Positions 32,632-42,431 of a stretch of DNA of 64,000 nucleotides are shown here, piece by piece; position 1 is the stretch's first letter; the number at the start of each line of letters is the position of its first letter. The notes below the pieces were generated by a model. It made no database searches. It was not told the DNA's origin and saw only the letters and a list, made by a program, of their open reading frames with translations. The translations under genes and the position numbers were made by a program. This DNA is from Halococcus saccharolyticus DSM 5350. GTDB lineage: Archaea > Halobacteriota > Halobacteria > Halobacteriales > Halococcaceae. Location: assembly GCF_000336915.1 (NCBI RefSeq), contig NZ_AOMD01000030.1, positions 262,980-326,979 of the forward strand, read 5' to 3'.

Positions 32632-35331
32632 ATGGCAGAGGGGATCGTCGGGGAGTTCCTCGCACTCAAGGAGGAAACGGATGCCGACCTGTTGGCGATG
32701 CAGTGTGGCGATTTCTACGAGTTCTTCGGCGACGACGCCGAGTTCGTAGGCGAGGAGCTCGATCTCAAAATTTCCGAGAAGTCCTCACACGGCTCGGCCT
32801 ACCCGATGGCCGGCGTTCCCCTCACCGAACTCACGCCCTACCTGAAAGCCCTCGTCGAGCGTGGCTACCGCGTCGCCGTGGCCGACCAGTACGAGGTCGA
32901 TGGCGGCCACGAGCGCGCGATCGAACGAGTCGTCACGCCTGGGACGCTGCTCGAAACCACCGACAGCGAGGCACGCTATCTCGCGGCGATCGTCCGCGAG
33001 GGTGGCGGAAACGGCGGGGAGGACGAGAGCCGCTACGGCCTCGCGTTCGCGGACGTGACCACCGGCCGATTTCACGCCACCGAAATCGTGGGCGGCAGCG
33101 AGGACGTGCTGACCGAGTGCTACCGATTCGCACCCGCCGAAATACTCCCGGGTCCCGCGGTGCGGACCGACGACGACCTCCTCGGACGGCTCCGCGATCG
33201 CACCGACGGGACGCTCTCGCTCCACACCACTGACGCGTTCGCACCGGATACCGCACGCGCGACCGTCGACGAGCAGTTCGGATCCGAGGCGCTCGCGAGC
33301 GTCGGTCTCGACGAGGCCACCGGTGCGATCCGTGCGGCCGGTGGGGTGCTCGATTACGTCGACACGACCGGGGTCGGCACGCTCGCGTCGATGACCAGGC
33401 TCCAGCCCTCACAATCGAAGGAGGGCGTCGCGCTCGACGCGACCACCCAGCGCAACCTCGAACTCGTCGAGCCGATGGGCGATGGCGGGCGGACGCTGCT
33501 CGACACCATCGACCACACCGTGACGAGCGCCGGTGGGCGACTCCTCCGCGAGTGGCTCTGTCGGCCGATCCGGGCGCGCGAGGAACTCACCCGCCGAGCC
33601 GACGGCGTTGAGGCGCTCGCCGCGGCGGCGCTCGCACGCGAAGAGCTTCGCGAGGAACTCGGCGCGGCGTACGATGTCGAACGGCTGTCGAGCAAGACGG
33701 TGTCGGGCAGCGCCGACGCACGCGACCTGCTCCGGGTGCGCGACACGCTCGCCGTGCTGCCGCGGCTCGTCGACGCCATCGAAGGCTCGCCGGACCTCCA
33801 GAATTCGCCGATCGCCGACGTGCTCGCGCGGCCGGACCGCGCCGCTGCCGAGGAGCTTCGAGGAGCGCTCGACGAGGCACTCGCCGAGGACCCGCCAGGA
33901 GGTGTCCGCGAGGGCGACCTCATCCGGCGGGGCTACGACGACGATCTGGACGAACTGATCGACGGTCACGAAGCGGCGCTCGACTGGATCGACGGCCTCG
34001 CCGACCGCGAGAAGCGTCGCCACTCGATCACCCACCTCTCGACCGGGCGGAACAAGACGGACGGGTACTACATCCAGGTCGGCAACTCCGAGACCGACGA
34101 GGTCCCCGAAGAGTACGACCAGATCAAGTCGCTGAAGAACGCGAATCGGTACACCACCGACGAACTCGACGAGCGCGAGCGCGAGGTGTTCCGGTTCGAG
34201 GAGCGCCGGAGTGACCTGGAGTACGAGCTGTTCTGCGAGCTCCGCGAGCGGGTCGCGGACGCGGCGGAACTCCTCCAAGACGTGGGCCGCGCGCTCGCCG
34301 AGTGCGACTGCCTGGCGAGCCTCGCGGTCCACGCCGTGAGTCACGACTGGACCCGGCCCGAGCTGGTCGATTCGGGCCTCGACATCGACGGCGGCCGTCA
34401 CCCGGTGGTCGAACAGGAGGTCGAGTTCGTCCCGAACGACCTCGCACTCACCGAGGATCGCGCGTTCCTCGTGGTGACGGGGCCGAACATGAGCGGAAAA
34501 TCCACCTATATGCGCCAGACCGCGCTCATCACGCTGCTCGCCCAGATCGGGAGCTTCGTGCCCGCCCGGAGTGCGCAGGTCGCGCCCGTCGACGGCATCT
34601 ACACCCGAGTCGGCGCGCTCGACGAACTCGCCCAGGGCCGGTCGACGTTCATGGTGGAGATGGCCGAACTCGCCAACATCCTCCACTCCGCGACCGACGA
34701 GTCGTTGGTGATCCTCGACGAGGTTGGTCGAGGAACCGCAACGTACGACGGCATCTCGATCGCGTGGGCCGCGACCGAGTATCTCCACAACGAGGTGCGC
34801 GCGAAGACGCTGTTCGCGACTCACTACCACGAACTTACAGGCCTCGCCGAACACCTCGACCGGGTGGCGAACGTCCACGTCGCAGCGGACGAACGAGGGG
34901 ACGAAGTCACGTTCCTCCGAACCGTCGAGGAGGGGCCGACCGACCGCTCCTACGGGATCCACGTCGCGGACCTCGCCGGGGTGCCCGAGCCTGTGGTCGG
35001 ACGCTCACGAGACGTGCTCTCGAAGCTCCGGGCAGAGAAGGCGATCGAGGCGCGCGGGTCGTCTTCGGACGAGTCGGTCCAGGCCGTGTTCGATCTCGAC
35101 TCGGGGTCGTTCCGCGGCTCGGCGAGCGCGGACGGCGGCCGGACGGCGGACGAACTCTCCGAAGGGGAAACGACCGAGAACGAAACCGTTGACGGCTCGC
35201 TCGACCCCGACGCCGAATCGGTGCTCGACGCGGTACAGGAAACGAACATCGGCGAGACGTCGCCGATCGAACTCATGAGTCGGGTCGAAGAGTGGCAACG
35301 GCGACTCGACGACACGGAGGACGACGAATGA
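32632..35331 (+). CDS. mutS: DNA mismatch repair protein MutS
   Basis: Recognises mispairs and recruits MutL. The 899-residue protein has the mismatch-reading F-Y-E triplet in QCGDFYEFF (residues 28-30), the connector, lever and clamp domains, the Walker A GPNMSGKST near residue 620, VILDEVGRGTATYDG as Walker B/signature, and a long acidic C-terminal linker ending in a helix-turn-helix. Slightly longer than bacterial MutS because of the acidic tail. Its stop overlaps the mutL start. Confidence 0.96.
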   Translation: MAEGIVGEFLALKEETDADLLAMQCGDFYEFFGDDAEFVGEELDLKISEKSSHGSAYPMAGVPLTELTPYLKALVERGYRVAVADQYEVDGGHERAIERVVTPGTLLETTDSEARYLAAIVREGGGNGGEDESRYGLAFADVTTGRFHATEIVGGSEDVLTECYRFAPAEILPGPAVRTDDDLLGRLRDRTDGTLSLHTTDAFAPDTARATVDEQFGSEALASVGLDEATGAIRAAGGVLDYVDTTGVGTLASMTRLQPSQSKEGVALDATTQRNLELVEPMGDGGRTLLDTIDHTVTSAGGRLLREWLCRPIRAREELTRRADGVEALAAAALAREELREELGAAYDVERLSSKTVSGSADARDLLRVRDTLAVLPRLVDAIEGSPDLQNSPIADVLARPDRAAAEELRGALDEALAEDPPGGVREGDLIRRGYDDDLDELIDGHEAALDWIDGLADREKRRHSITHLSTGRNKTDGYYIQVGNSETDEVPEEYDQIKSLKNANRYTTDELDEREREVFRFEERRSDLEYELFCELRERVADAAELLQDVGRALAECDCLASLAVHAVSHDWTRPELVDSGLDIDGGRHPVVEQEVEFVPNDLALTEDRAFLVVTGPNMSGKSTYMRQTALITLLAQIGSFVPARSAQVAPVDGIYTRVGALDELAQGRSTFMVEMAELANILHSATDESLVILDEVGRGTATYDGISIAWAATEYLHNEVRAKTLFATHYHELTGLAEHLDRVANVHVAADERGDEVTFLRTVEEGPTDRSYGIHVADLAGVPEPVVGRSRDVLSKLRAEKAIEARGSSSDESVQAVFDLDSGSFRGSASADGGRTADELSEGETTENETVDGSLDPDAESVLDAVQETNIGETSPIELMSRVEEWQRRLDDTEDDE

Positions 35332-37499
35332 GCGACGGAGCGGACGGAGACGAGCAGGTCGACGAAATCCACCGACTCGACGAGGCGACGATCGAGCGTA
35401 TCGCCGCCGGCGAGGTGGTCGAGCGACCCGCCTCCGCGGTGAAGGAGCTAGTCGAGAACAGCCTCGACGCCGACGCCTCGCGGGTGCGGGTCGTGGTCGA
35501 GGCGGGCGGCACCGACGGGATCCGCGTGACGGACGACGGCCGCGGGATGAGCGCCGAGGCGGTCGAGCGCGCGGTTGAGAAACACACCACGAGCAAGATC
35601 GCGGACATCGACGATCTGGAAGCCGGTGTGGGGAGTCTCGGCTTCCGGGGGGAGGCGCTCGCGGCCATCGGCGCGGTCTCGCGGCTGACCATCCGGACCA
35701 AACCTCGGGGAGCGAACCGTGGTACCGAACTCCGGATGGCCGGCGGCGAGATCGAAAGCGTCAAACCTGCGGGCTGCCCCGAAGGCACCACCGTCGAGGT
35801 CGACGATCTCTTCTACAACGTCCCCGCGCGCCGGAAGTACCTCAAGCAGGACGCGACCGAGTTCACCCACGTCAACCGGGTGGCGACGGGCTACGCGCTC
35901 TCGAACCCCGAGGTGGCGCTCGCGCTCGAGCACGACGGTCGCGAGGTGTTCTCGACCACCGGCCAGGGCAGTCTGGAGGCGACAGTTCTGGCGGTCTATG
36001 GCCGCGATGTCGCGACGGCCATGCTGCCGATCGGCGCGCGCGCGGAGAGTGGGGCCGACGATGCGGACGAAGCTGCGATCGAGGCGGGCGGACCGCTCGA
36101 CGAACTCTCCGGCATCGTCAGTCATCCCGAGACGACCCGCGCGAGCCCGGAGTACTGCTCGGTGTTCGTCAATGGCCGGTACGTGAGCGCGACCGCAGTT
36201 CGGGACGCGATCGTGGCGGCCTACGGCAGCCAGCTCGCGCCCGATCGGTACCCGTTCGCGGTCCTCTTTCTCTCGCTGCCGGCAGACCAGATCGACGTGA
36301 ACGTCCATCCCAGAAAGCGCGAGGTCCGTTTTGCCGACGAGGCGGGCGTGCGCGATCAAGTCCGGACGGCGGTCGAGAGCGCACTCATGCGTGAGGGGGT
36401 AGTCCGCTCCGGCGCGCCACGCGGGCGATCGGCACCGGATCAGACCGAGATCGAACCAGAGAGCGGGGACGCAGGATCGGCAGACGACGGGGGAGCGTCG
36501 GCGAGACCGGACCGATCGACTGACGCCGACGAACCGGCGTCCCGTCCGGCAGAACCATCCGACGCGACGGACACGACGAGGGCGGATCCCGACGACTCCG
36601 GAACCGAAACGACGGGGACCGGGTCCACCGACGCCGAGCCCGAACAGCCTCCAGCGAGCGGATCGCACACGGCGATCTCGTCGGAGCCGACGGAGGTCGA
36701 GAATGGGGCGACGACATCTGACCAGACCACTCGAACAGCCGACGATGCGCCCCACGAACCGAACGGCGAGCCATCCGCCGCCGATGACAACGACCGACAG
36801 CGCGCTCCGGCGGACGCAGGGAAGTTCACCGACACGGCCGAACAGACCACGCTCGCCGGCGATCGGGTGCCGGACGATCACGCGTTCGATCGGCTCCCGC
36901 GACTCCGGGTGCTCGGCCAGCTCCACGACACCTACATCATCTGCGAATCGTCCGACGGCCTCGTCCTGATCGACCAGCACGCCGCCGACGAGCGAGTCAA
37001 CTACGAGCGCCTCCGCGAGCGCACTGCGGACGGGACGACGGTACAGCAGCTCGCCGACCCGGTTGAAATCGAGCTCACGGCGGCGGAGACCGAGCTGTTC
37101 GAGACGTTCGCCGACGCGCTCGCCGAACTCGGGTTCGAGGCGTCGCGGGCCGACGATCGATCCATCGTGATCCACGCGGTGCCGGCGGTGCTCGACGGCG
37201 CGGCCGATCCCGACCGGCTCCGGGACGTGCTTTCGGGGTTCGTCGGCGACGGGGAGCCAGGCGAGTCGATCGAACGCGACGCCGACGCGCTGCTTGCCGA
37301 TCTCGCGTGTTATCCTTCGATCACGGGCAACACCTCGCTCGCCGAGGGCAGCGTGATCGACCTCCTCCGGACGCTCGACGACTGTGAGAACCCCTACGCC
37401 TGTCCGCACGGCCGCCCGGTCGTGATCGAGGTTGGGAGCGACGAACTCGACGACCGCTTCGAGCGCGATTACCCTGGCCACGCCGGTCGACGGGAGTGA
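35328..37499 (+). CDS. mutL: DNA mismatch repair protein MutL
   Basis: The 723-residue protein has the GHKL ATPase N-domain (KELVENSLDADAS, TDDGRGM, GSLGFRGEALAAI), then a Thr/Ser/Glu/Asp-rich disordered linker of about 140 residues (roughly 365-505), and a C-terminal domain with DQHAADERVNYE. That matches the DQHA(X)2E(X)4E nicking-endonuclease motif of MutL proteins from organisms lacking MutH, together with CPHGRP. Overlaps mutS by four bases (ATGA). The ATG at 35328 is chosen for that overlap. Confidence 0.95.
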   Translation: MSDGADGDEQVDEIHRLDEATIERIAAGEVVERPASAVKELVENSLDADASRVRVVVEAGGTDGIRVTDDGRGMSAEAVERAVEKHTTSKIADIDDLEAGVGSLGFRGEALAAIGAVSRLTIRTKPRGANRGTELRMAGGEIESVKPAGCPEGTTVEVDDLFYNVPARRKYLKQDATEFTHVNRVATGYALSNPEVALALEHDGREVFSTTGQGSLEATVLAVYGRDVATAMLPIGARAESGADDADEAAIEAGGPLDELSGIVSHPETTRASPEYCSVFVNGRYVSATAVRDAIVAAYGSQLAPDRYPFAVLFLSLPADQIDVNVHPRKREVRFADEAGVRDQVRTAVESALMREGVVRSGAPRGRSAPDQTEIEPESGDAGSADDGGASARPDRSTDADEPASRPAEPSDATDTTRADPDDSGTETTGTGSTDAEPEQPPASGSHTAISSEPTEVENGATTSDQTTRTADDAPHEPNGEPSAADDNDRQRAPADAGKFTDTAEQTTLAGDRVPDDHAFDRLPRLRVLGQLHDTYIICESSDGLVLIDQHAADERVNYERLRERTADGTTVQQLADPVEIELTAAETELFETFADALAELGFEASRADDRSIVIHAVPAVLDGAADPDRLRDVLSGFVGDGEPGESIERDADALLADLACYPSITGNTSLAEGSVIDLLRTLDDCENPYACPHGRPVVIEVGSDELDDRFERDYPGHAGRRE

Positions 37500-37528
37500 G
37501 CCTCTCTCGGGCGTGCATCGATCCCGAG

Positions 37529-37536
37529 AATTAATG
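37529..37536 (+). promoter_or_regulatory. TATA box for the PfkB-family kinase
   Basis: AATTAATG, 24-31 bases before the ATG at 37560. Confidence 0.45.
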
Positions 37537-37559
37537 TAGGCGGTCTCGATGGCGAAACG

Positions 37560-38504
37560 ATGGCTGATCTTCTCACGTTCGGTGCAGCGATCATCGAACT
37601 CACCACACCCGGCCGCGAGCGCCTCGTAACCGCCGATCGGCTGGATGTCGCAGCGACGGGGCCGGCGGCGAACGCCGCAATGACTGCCGCCCGGATCGGT
37701 AGCGATGCGACGTGGCTCTCGAAATTGCCCGACACCCACCTCGGCCGGCGCGCTGCCGCCGGGATCGCCTCTCATGGCGTCGAAACCGCGATCCGCTGGA
37801 CCGACGAGGGACGTCAGGGTCTCGCGTTCGCCGAGCGGGCGGGACCGCCGCGCGGGAACGCTCGTATCGACGATCGGACGGCGAGTGCGGTCGCGTCGGC
37901 GACGCCCGACGACCTCCCACTGTCGGCGGTCGGCGATCCGGAACTGGTGTTCGTCGACGCCGCGCTCCCGACGCGCTCGGCGACGCTCGCCGACACCACC
38001 GCGACCCTCTTCGCCGAGCTCGCGGCTCGTGGAACGTCCACTGTGCTCGGACTCGGTTCCCGGGAGCCGTCGGCAGCGACGGTCGAAGCGACCAAGGATC
38101 TTCTCCCAGCGGTCGACACCCTGATTGCGACGGAGGCGGGCGCTGCGGCGCTCGGCGACCGTGCGAACTCGGCCGAAACCGCTCACACGCTGGCTGCCGA
38201 GAACGGCCTCGAAACGGTCGTGATCGTGCGCGACGAGCGTGGCGGCGTGGTCTGGGACGACCGGACCGTCCACGAGCGCGCGCCGCCCGTGACCGAGACG
38301 GTCGACGAGCGTGGCGCGTTCGACGCGTTCTGTGGGGGATTTCTCGCTCGCCGAACCGCCGGAGCCGGGGCCGACACGGCGCTCGAAGCTGGGGTTGCGA
38401 GCGAGGCGCTCGCGCGGACCGTCCCCGGCCCTGTCCCCGCGATCACCGTCGAGGAGGTCGAGCGCTGTACCGCGTCGATGACCGAACCCGGGATGGACGA
38501 GTGA
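37560..38504 (+). CDS. PfkB-family sugar kinase with altered active-site loop
   Basis: The 314-residue protein opens like haloarchaeal 2-keto-3-deoxygluconate kinases (DLLTFGAAIIELT, ATGPAANAA, DATWLSKLPD). The usual anion-hole/catalytic motif GAGDAFxGGF is changed to RGAFDAFCGGF: the catalytic aspartate is kept but the glycine before it is a phenylalanine. Activity is therefore uncertain; it could be a divergent kinase or a non-catalytic homologue. Substrate unknown. Confidence 0.8.
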   Translation: MADLLTFGAAIIELTTPGRERLVTADRLDVAATGPAANAAMTAARIGSDATWLSKLPDTHLGRRAAAGIASHGVETAIRWTDEGRQGLAFAERAGPPRGNARIDDRTASAVASATPDDLPLSAVGDPELVFVDAALPTRSATLADTTATLFAELAARGTSTVLGLGSREPSAATVEATKDLLPAVDTLIATEAGAAALGDRANSAETAHTLAAENGLETVVIVRDERGGVVWDDRTVHERAPPVTETVDERGAFDAFCGGFLARRTAGAGADTALEAGVASEALARTVPGPVPAITVEEVERCTASMTEPGMDE

Positions 38505-38575
38505 CGCGCCGCCGAGCGTGTGCTGCCGCGGCCAGCACGGACAACGGCTAAGCCGGTCGGCGGCGTGGAGGCCCC

Positions 38576-40033
38576 ATGCACGTGGTGATCGTCGGCGCGT
38601 ACGGCAGCGCGGGAGTCGCGGTCGCACAGGAACTCGTCGAGCGACGCGAGGAGCATCCCGAAGACGTCGAACTCACGCTCGTCGACGACGGCGATCCGGG
38701 CGGCGGGCTCTGCATCCTCCGCGGATGTATGCCCTCGAAGGAGGTGCTCTCGGCGGGCGCACACCGGTTCCAGGCCCGTCACGACCACCGACTCTCGGGA
38801 GCGCTCCCCGACGTCGACCTCGATTCAGTCGTCGAAACCAAGAACGACCACACGTCGAACTTCGCGGCGCACCGCCGGAGTGCAGTCCACGACCTCGCCG
38901 AGCGCGCGAACGTCGAGTTCCTCCACGAGACCGCACGGTTCGTCGACGATCACACGGTCGCCGTCGGCGATCGGACGATCGAGGCCGATTACGTCGTGAT
39001 CGCCACCGGCTCGACGGTGAACGTGCCCGCTATTCCGGGGATCGACGAGGTGGAGTACATGACCAGCGCGGACGTGCTCGACAGCACGGAATTCCCCGAC
39101 AGCGGGATCGTGATGGGCTTTGGCTACGTCGGGATCGAGATGGTCCCCTACCTGAGTGAGGCGGCGGGGATGGATCTCACCGTGATCGAACACGACGCGC
39201 GCCCGCTCGACGAGGCCGATCCCGAATTCGGCGACGCGCTCCTCGACATCTACCGCGAGGAGTTCGGGATCGAGGTCCTGACACACACCACAGAGCAGTC
39301 GATCGAGCCGACGGCCGACGGCGGCGTGCGCCTCCACGTCGAGCGCGACGGACAGGACGAACGGGTGGACGCAGACGAACTGTTCCTCTTCACGGGCCGC
39401 CGGCCGACGCTCGACGGGCTCGGTATCGAGAACACGACACACTCGCTCGCCACCACGACGGTCGGCGACCGCAACGAGCCGGTGCCGCGACCCGAACCGG
39501 GCTGGGTCGGGCCGACGATGCAGGCCGCCGACGATCCCCGAACCTTCGTGGTCGGCGATGTCAACGCCCGCGAGCCGATCCTCCATGTCGCCAAGGAGCA
39601 GGGGTTCACCGCCGGGCGAAACCTCCTCTCCCACGCCGCCGGCGAAGAGCTCGAAGAGTACGAGAACGTCCATCACCACGTGATGTTCTCGGGACTCGGA
39701 GTGTACCCGTTCGCGCGGGTGGGCCACTCGCAGGCCACGGCCGAAGAGGCGGGTTTGGATGTCGTGACCGCGACTCGCCAGTCATCTGACGACGGCGTAT
39801 TCAAGACCAAGGACGTTCCCGAGGGACTCGCACGCCTCGTGGTCGACGCCGACGACGGCACGGTGCTCGGCTATCAGGGTCTCCACTACCACGCCGACGT
39901 GATGGCGAAGACGATGCAGGTGATCGTCGAGCGCGGGATGGACGTCCGCGAGATCCCCGACCGGGCGTACCACCCGACCACGCCCGAGATCCTGGATGGA
40001 TTGTTCCGCGAGACGAGCGATCGGGTGAATTGA
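38576..40033 (+). CDS. Pyridine nucleotide-disulfide oxidoreductase (dihydrolipoyl dehydrogenase-like)
   Basis: The 485-residue flavoprotein has an N-terminal FAD site (VVIVGAYGSAGVAVAQE), the redox-active disulfide CILRGC near residue 45 followed by MPSKE, an NAD-binding GFGYVGIEM, the FAD-contacting VVGDVNAR, and a C-terminal dimer domain with YHPTTPEIL in place of the catalytic HPT-E. It is not next to lipoate-dependent dehydrogenase genes, so the partner is unknown; it may be a mercuric-reductase-like or free lipoamide/thiol reductase. A GGCTAAGC element near 38546 precedes the ATG by 23-30 bases. Confidence 0.86.
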   Translation: MHVVIVGAYGSAGVAVAQELVERREEHPEDVELTLVDDGDPGGGLCILRGCMPSKEVLSAGAHRFQARHDHRLSGALPDVDLDSVVETKNDHTSNFAAHRRSAVHDLAERANVEFLHETARFVDDHTVAVGDRTIEADYVVIATGSTVNVPAIPGIDEVEYMTSADVLDSTEFPDSGIVMGFGYVGIEMVPYLSEAAGMDLTVIEHDARPLDEADPEFGDALLDIYREEFGIEVLTHTTEQSIEPTADGGVRLHVERDGQDERVDADELFLFTGRRPTLDGLGIENTTHSLATTTVGDRNEPVPRPEPGWVGPTMQAADDPRTFVVGDVNAREPILHVAKEQGFTAGRNLLSHAAGEELEEYENVHHHVMFSGLGVYPFARVGHSQATAEEAGLDVVTATRQSSDDGVFKTKDVPEGLARLVVDADDGTVLGYQGLHYHADVMAKTMQVIVERGMDVREIPDRAYHPTTPEILDGLFRETSDRVN

Positions 40034-40105
40034 CGGGACTGTCGGTTCGGTTTCGTACCCGCTTCCGTGTGGTACGTAGCCGAACGGAGCCCTCGTCAGG
40101 GATGA

Positions 40106-40110
40106 TTTAT
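40106..40110 (+). promoter_or_regulatory. TATA box for the MFS gene at 40.1 kb
   Basis: TTTAT within GATTTATCC, 26-30 bases before the ATG at 40136. Confidence 0.45.
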
Positions 40111-40135
40111 CCGGGCGGGCGATACAGTTCCGGGT

Positions 40136-41491
40136 ATGGCGAGCGAACCCGCGAGCGTTCGCGATCGTGTTCGGGAGCTGTTCGCGCTCGAACGCGACGT
40201 GCTCGTGCTCTCGGTCGCGATGTTCGCGTTCAGCCTCGGGTTCCAGATGACGAGCCGGTATCTCGGGGAGTACATGGTCGCACTCGGCGCGAGCGCGTTC
40301 GTCGTCGGCCTCTACGGCACCTTTTCCAATGTGATCAGCGCGGTTTACCCCTACCCCGGCGGTGCGATCTCCGATCGGATCGGCTCGCGGTACGCGCTCA
40401 CCGTCTTCGGACTCCTCTCGGTAGTCGGCTTCGTGGTGTGGCTGGTCGCACCCGTGTTCGGCGCGCTCGCCGTTCCCCTAATCTTCGTCGGTCTCGTCTT
40501 CGCCCAGGCGTGGAAGTCCTTCGGGCTGGGCGCGACGTTCGCTATCGTCAAACAGAGCGTCCCGCCCGCGCGGCTCGCAGAGGGATTCGCCAGCACCGAG
40601 ACCTTTCGGCGGACTGCCTTTCTGGTGGGACCGTTGCTCGCGGCTGGCGTGTTTGCCACGTTCGCTACGACCGACGCCGGGTCGATGACCGATCCGCAGG
40701 TGGTCGACGCGTTCGTCTACGTCCTCGCGATCGCGGTCGTCTTCGCCATCCTGGGAACGCTCGCCCAGCACGTTCTCTACGACTCCGCCGGCGACGACTT
40801 CGGCAAGAAGTTCGAAGGGGTCTCGCAGGTCGCCAACGACCTCCGGAACCTCCCGCCGGAGCTCCGTCCGTTGCTGATCGGCGACACGCTGGTCCGATTC
40901 GCCAACGGGATGGTGTACGTTTTCTTCGTGATCGTCGTCACGCGCTTTCTGGACGTCGGCCTCTCGACGACCGTTCCTGTCGTTGGAACCATCGACCTCT
41001 CACCCCAGGCGTATTTTGGAATTCTCCTCGGGATCGAGATGGCGGTCGCGCTCCTGACGATGATCCCCATCGCGAAGCTCACCAGGCGAGTGGGGCTCAA
41101 ACCCGTGGTCGGGCTCGGATTCGCGGTGTACGCGATCTTCCCCACGTTGCTCATCGTCGCGCCGCCGGATGCGGGGGTGCTTGCGGCGTTATTCGCCTTC
41201 TCTGGCCTGCGGTTTGCAGGACTGCCGGCGCACAAGGCGCTCATCGTCGGCCCCGCAGAGCGCGGTGCGGGCGGCCGGGTCACCGGCTCGTACTACCTCG
41301 TTCGCAACGTCGCCGTGATCCCGAGCGCGGCGCTCGGTGGCGTGCTCTACGGCGGGCTAGCGTTGCCAGGCGTCGGACAGGTGCTCGCCGGAAGCCCGCC
41401 GCTCGCGTTCGGCGCAGCGACCGTCGTCGGCCTCCTCGGCACGGGCTACTTCCTCGTCTTCGGCGAGGAGTTCGCGGCTATCAACGAATGA
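40136..41491 (+). CDS. Major facilitator superfamily transporter
   Basis: The 451-residue protein has about twelve membrane segments. Loop motifs AISDRIGSRYALT (between helices 2 and 3) and a second-half AKLTRRVGLKP fit MFS. An ordered cytoplasmic insertion around residues 215-245 (DDFGKKFEGVSQVANDLRNL) separates the two halves. Substrate unknown; drug or metabolite efflux is possible. Confidence 0.88.
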   Translation: MASEPASVRDRVRELFALERDVLVLSVAMFAFSLGFQMTSRYLGEYMVALGASAFVVGLYGTFSNVISAVYPYPGGAISDRIGSRYALTVFGLLSVVGFVVWLVAPVFGALAVPLIFVGLVFAQAWKSFGLGATFAIVKQSVPPARLAEGFASTETFRRTAFLVGPLLAAGVFATFATTDAGSMTDPQVVDAFVYVLAIAVVFAILGTLAQHVLYDSAGDDFGKKFEGVSQVANDLRNLPPELRPLLIGDTLVRFANGMVYVFFVIVVTRFLDVGLSTTVPVVGTIDLSPQAYFGILLGIEMAVALLTMIPIAKLTRRVGLKPVVGLGFAVYAIFPTLLIVAPPDAGVLAALFAFSGLRFAGLPAHKALIVGPAERGAGGRVTGSYYLVRNVAVIPSAALGGVLYGGLALPGVGQVLAGSPPLAFGAATVVGLLGTGYFLVFGEEFAAINE

Positions 41492-41509
41492 CTGGAACCG
41501 GAACGTCCA

Positions 41510-42271
41510 CTACTGCGCGGAGTAGCCCCCGTCGACGACGAGCCCGTGGCCGGTCACGTAGGAGGACTCGTCGCTGGCGAGGAACGCGATACAGTCGGCG
41601 ATCTCCTCGGGTTCGCCGAGCCGCCGGAGGGGGTACTGGGCCGTCATCCGCTCGCGGGCGGTCTCGGGGTCGCCCCGTGACTCGAAGTACTCCCGCCCGA
41701 GTGCGGTGTCGGTGAAGCCGGGACAGACGGCGTTCGCGCGCACTCCGTGTGGCCCCGCCTCGGCCGCCACCGCGCGGGTGAAGTTGAGCACCGCGCCCTT
41801 CGTGAGCGAGTACACCGACTGTTTTGGGAGGCCGAGCACGCTCGCCAGCGACCCGACGTTCACGATCGCACCCGATCCCTGTGCTTTCATCGCCGGTAGG
41901 GCGGCGTGACAGCCGTTCCACACCCCTCGAAGGTTGATGTCGAGGACTCGATCGAACGTCTCGGTGTCGGTTTCCTCGACGACCGCTGGCGGCTGACCGA
42001 TCCCGGCGTTGTTGACCAGCGCGTCGAGACCGTCCTCGGCGGCGATGGACTCGACGAGATCCGCGAACGCCGCCTCGTCACGCACGTCGAGTTCGTGGAA
42101 CGTCGCGTCGCCGTCCGCCGCTTCGATCCGCTCGACGGTCTCCTTGCCGCCCTCGCAGTCGACATCGGTCACGATCACCCGAGCGCCCTCCGCGGCGCAG
42201 CGCTCCGCGGTCGCACGTCCGATTCCCGCTCCTGCACCCGTCACGAACACCGTTCGATCGTCGAATCGCAT
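41510..42271 (-). CDS. Short-chain dehydrogenase/reductase (FabG-like)
   Basis: The 253-residue classical SDR has TGAGAGIGRATA, NNAG, the active-site serine in VNVGSLASVLG, YSLTKGA (Y-x-x-x-K) and a C-terminus typical of FabG-like enzymes. Expected to reduce or oxidise an alcohol/ketone with NAD(P); the substrate is unknown. It lies on the opposite strand to the next SDR gene, with a shared 160-base promoter region. Confidence 0.9.
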   Translation of the reverse strand: MRFDDRTVFVTGAGAGIGRATAERCAAEGARVIVTDVDCEGGKETVERIEAADGDATFHELDVRDEAAFADLVESIAAEDGLDALVNNAGIGQPPAVVEETDTETFDRVLDINLRGVWNGCHAALPAMKAQGSGAIVNVGSLASVLGLPKQSVYSLTKGAVLNFTRAVAAEAGPHGVRANAVCPGFTDTALGREYFESRGDPETARERMTAQYPLRRLGEPEEIADCIAFLASDESSYVTGHGLVVDGGYSAQ

Positions 42272-42431
42272 GGAACGATCACCACAGGCCGGTGATATAA
42301 ACCCGATCGATCGTGGACGAACGATCGTCACCTTCGAGCGGACCGTCGGCGATCGGGAGCACGACGGATCGACATCGAGCGCGATCGCGAGCCGCCGAAA
42401 GAACGAACCACACCGCCGACCATCGGGCGGT

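Noticed and set aside
35448-38627. 1059-codon minus-strand frame across mutL and the sugar kinase
   Set aside because: Arg-rich shadow frame; two well-supported genes on the plus strand explain the region.
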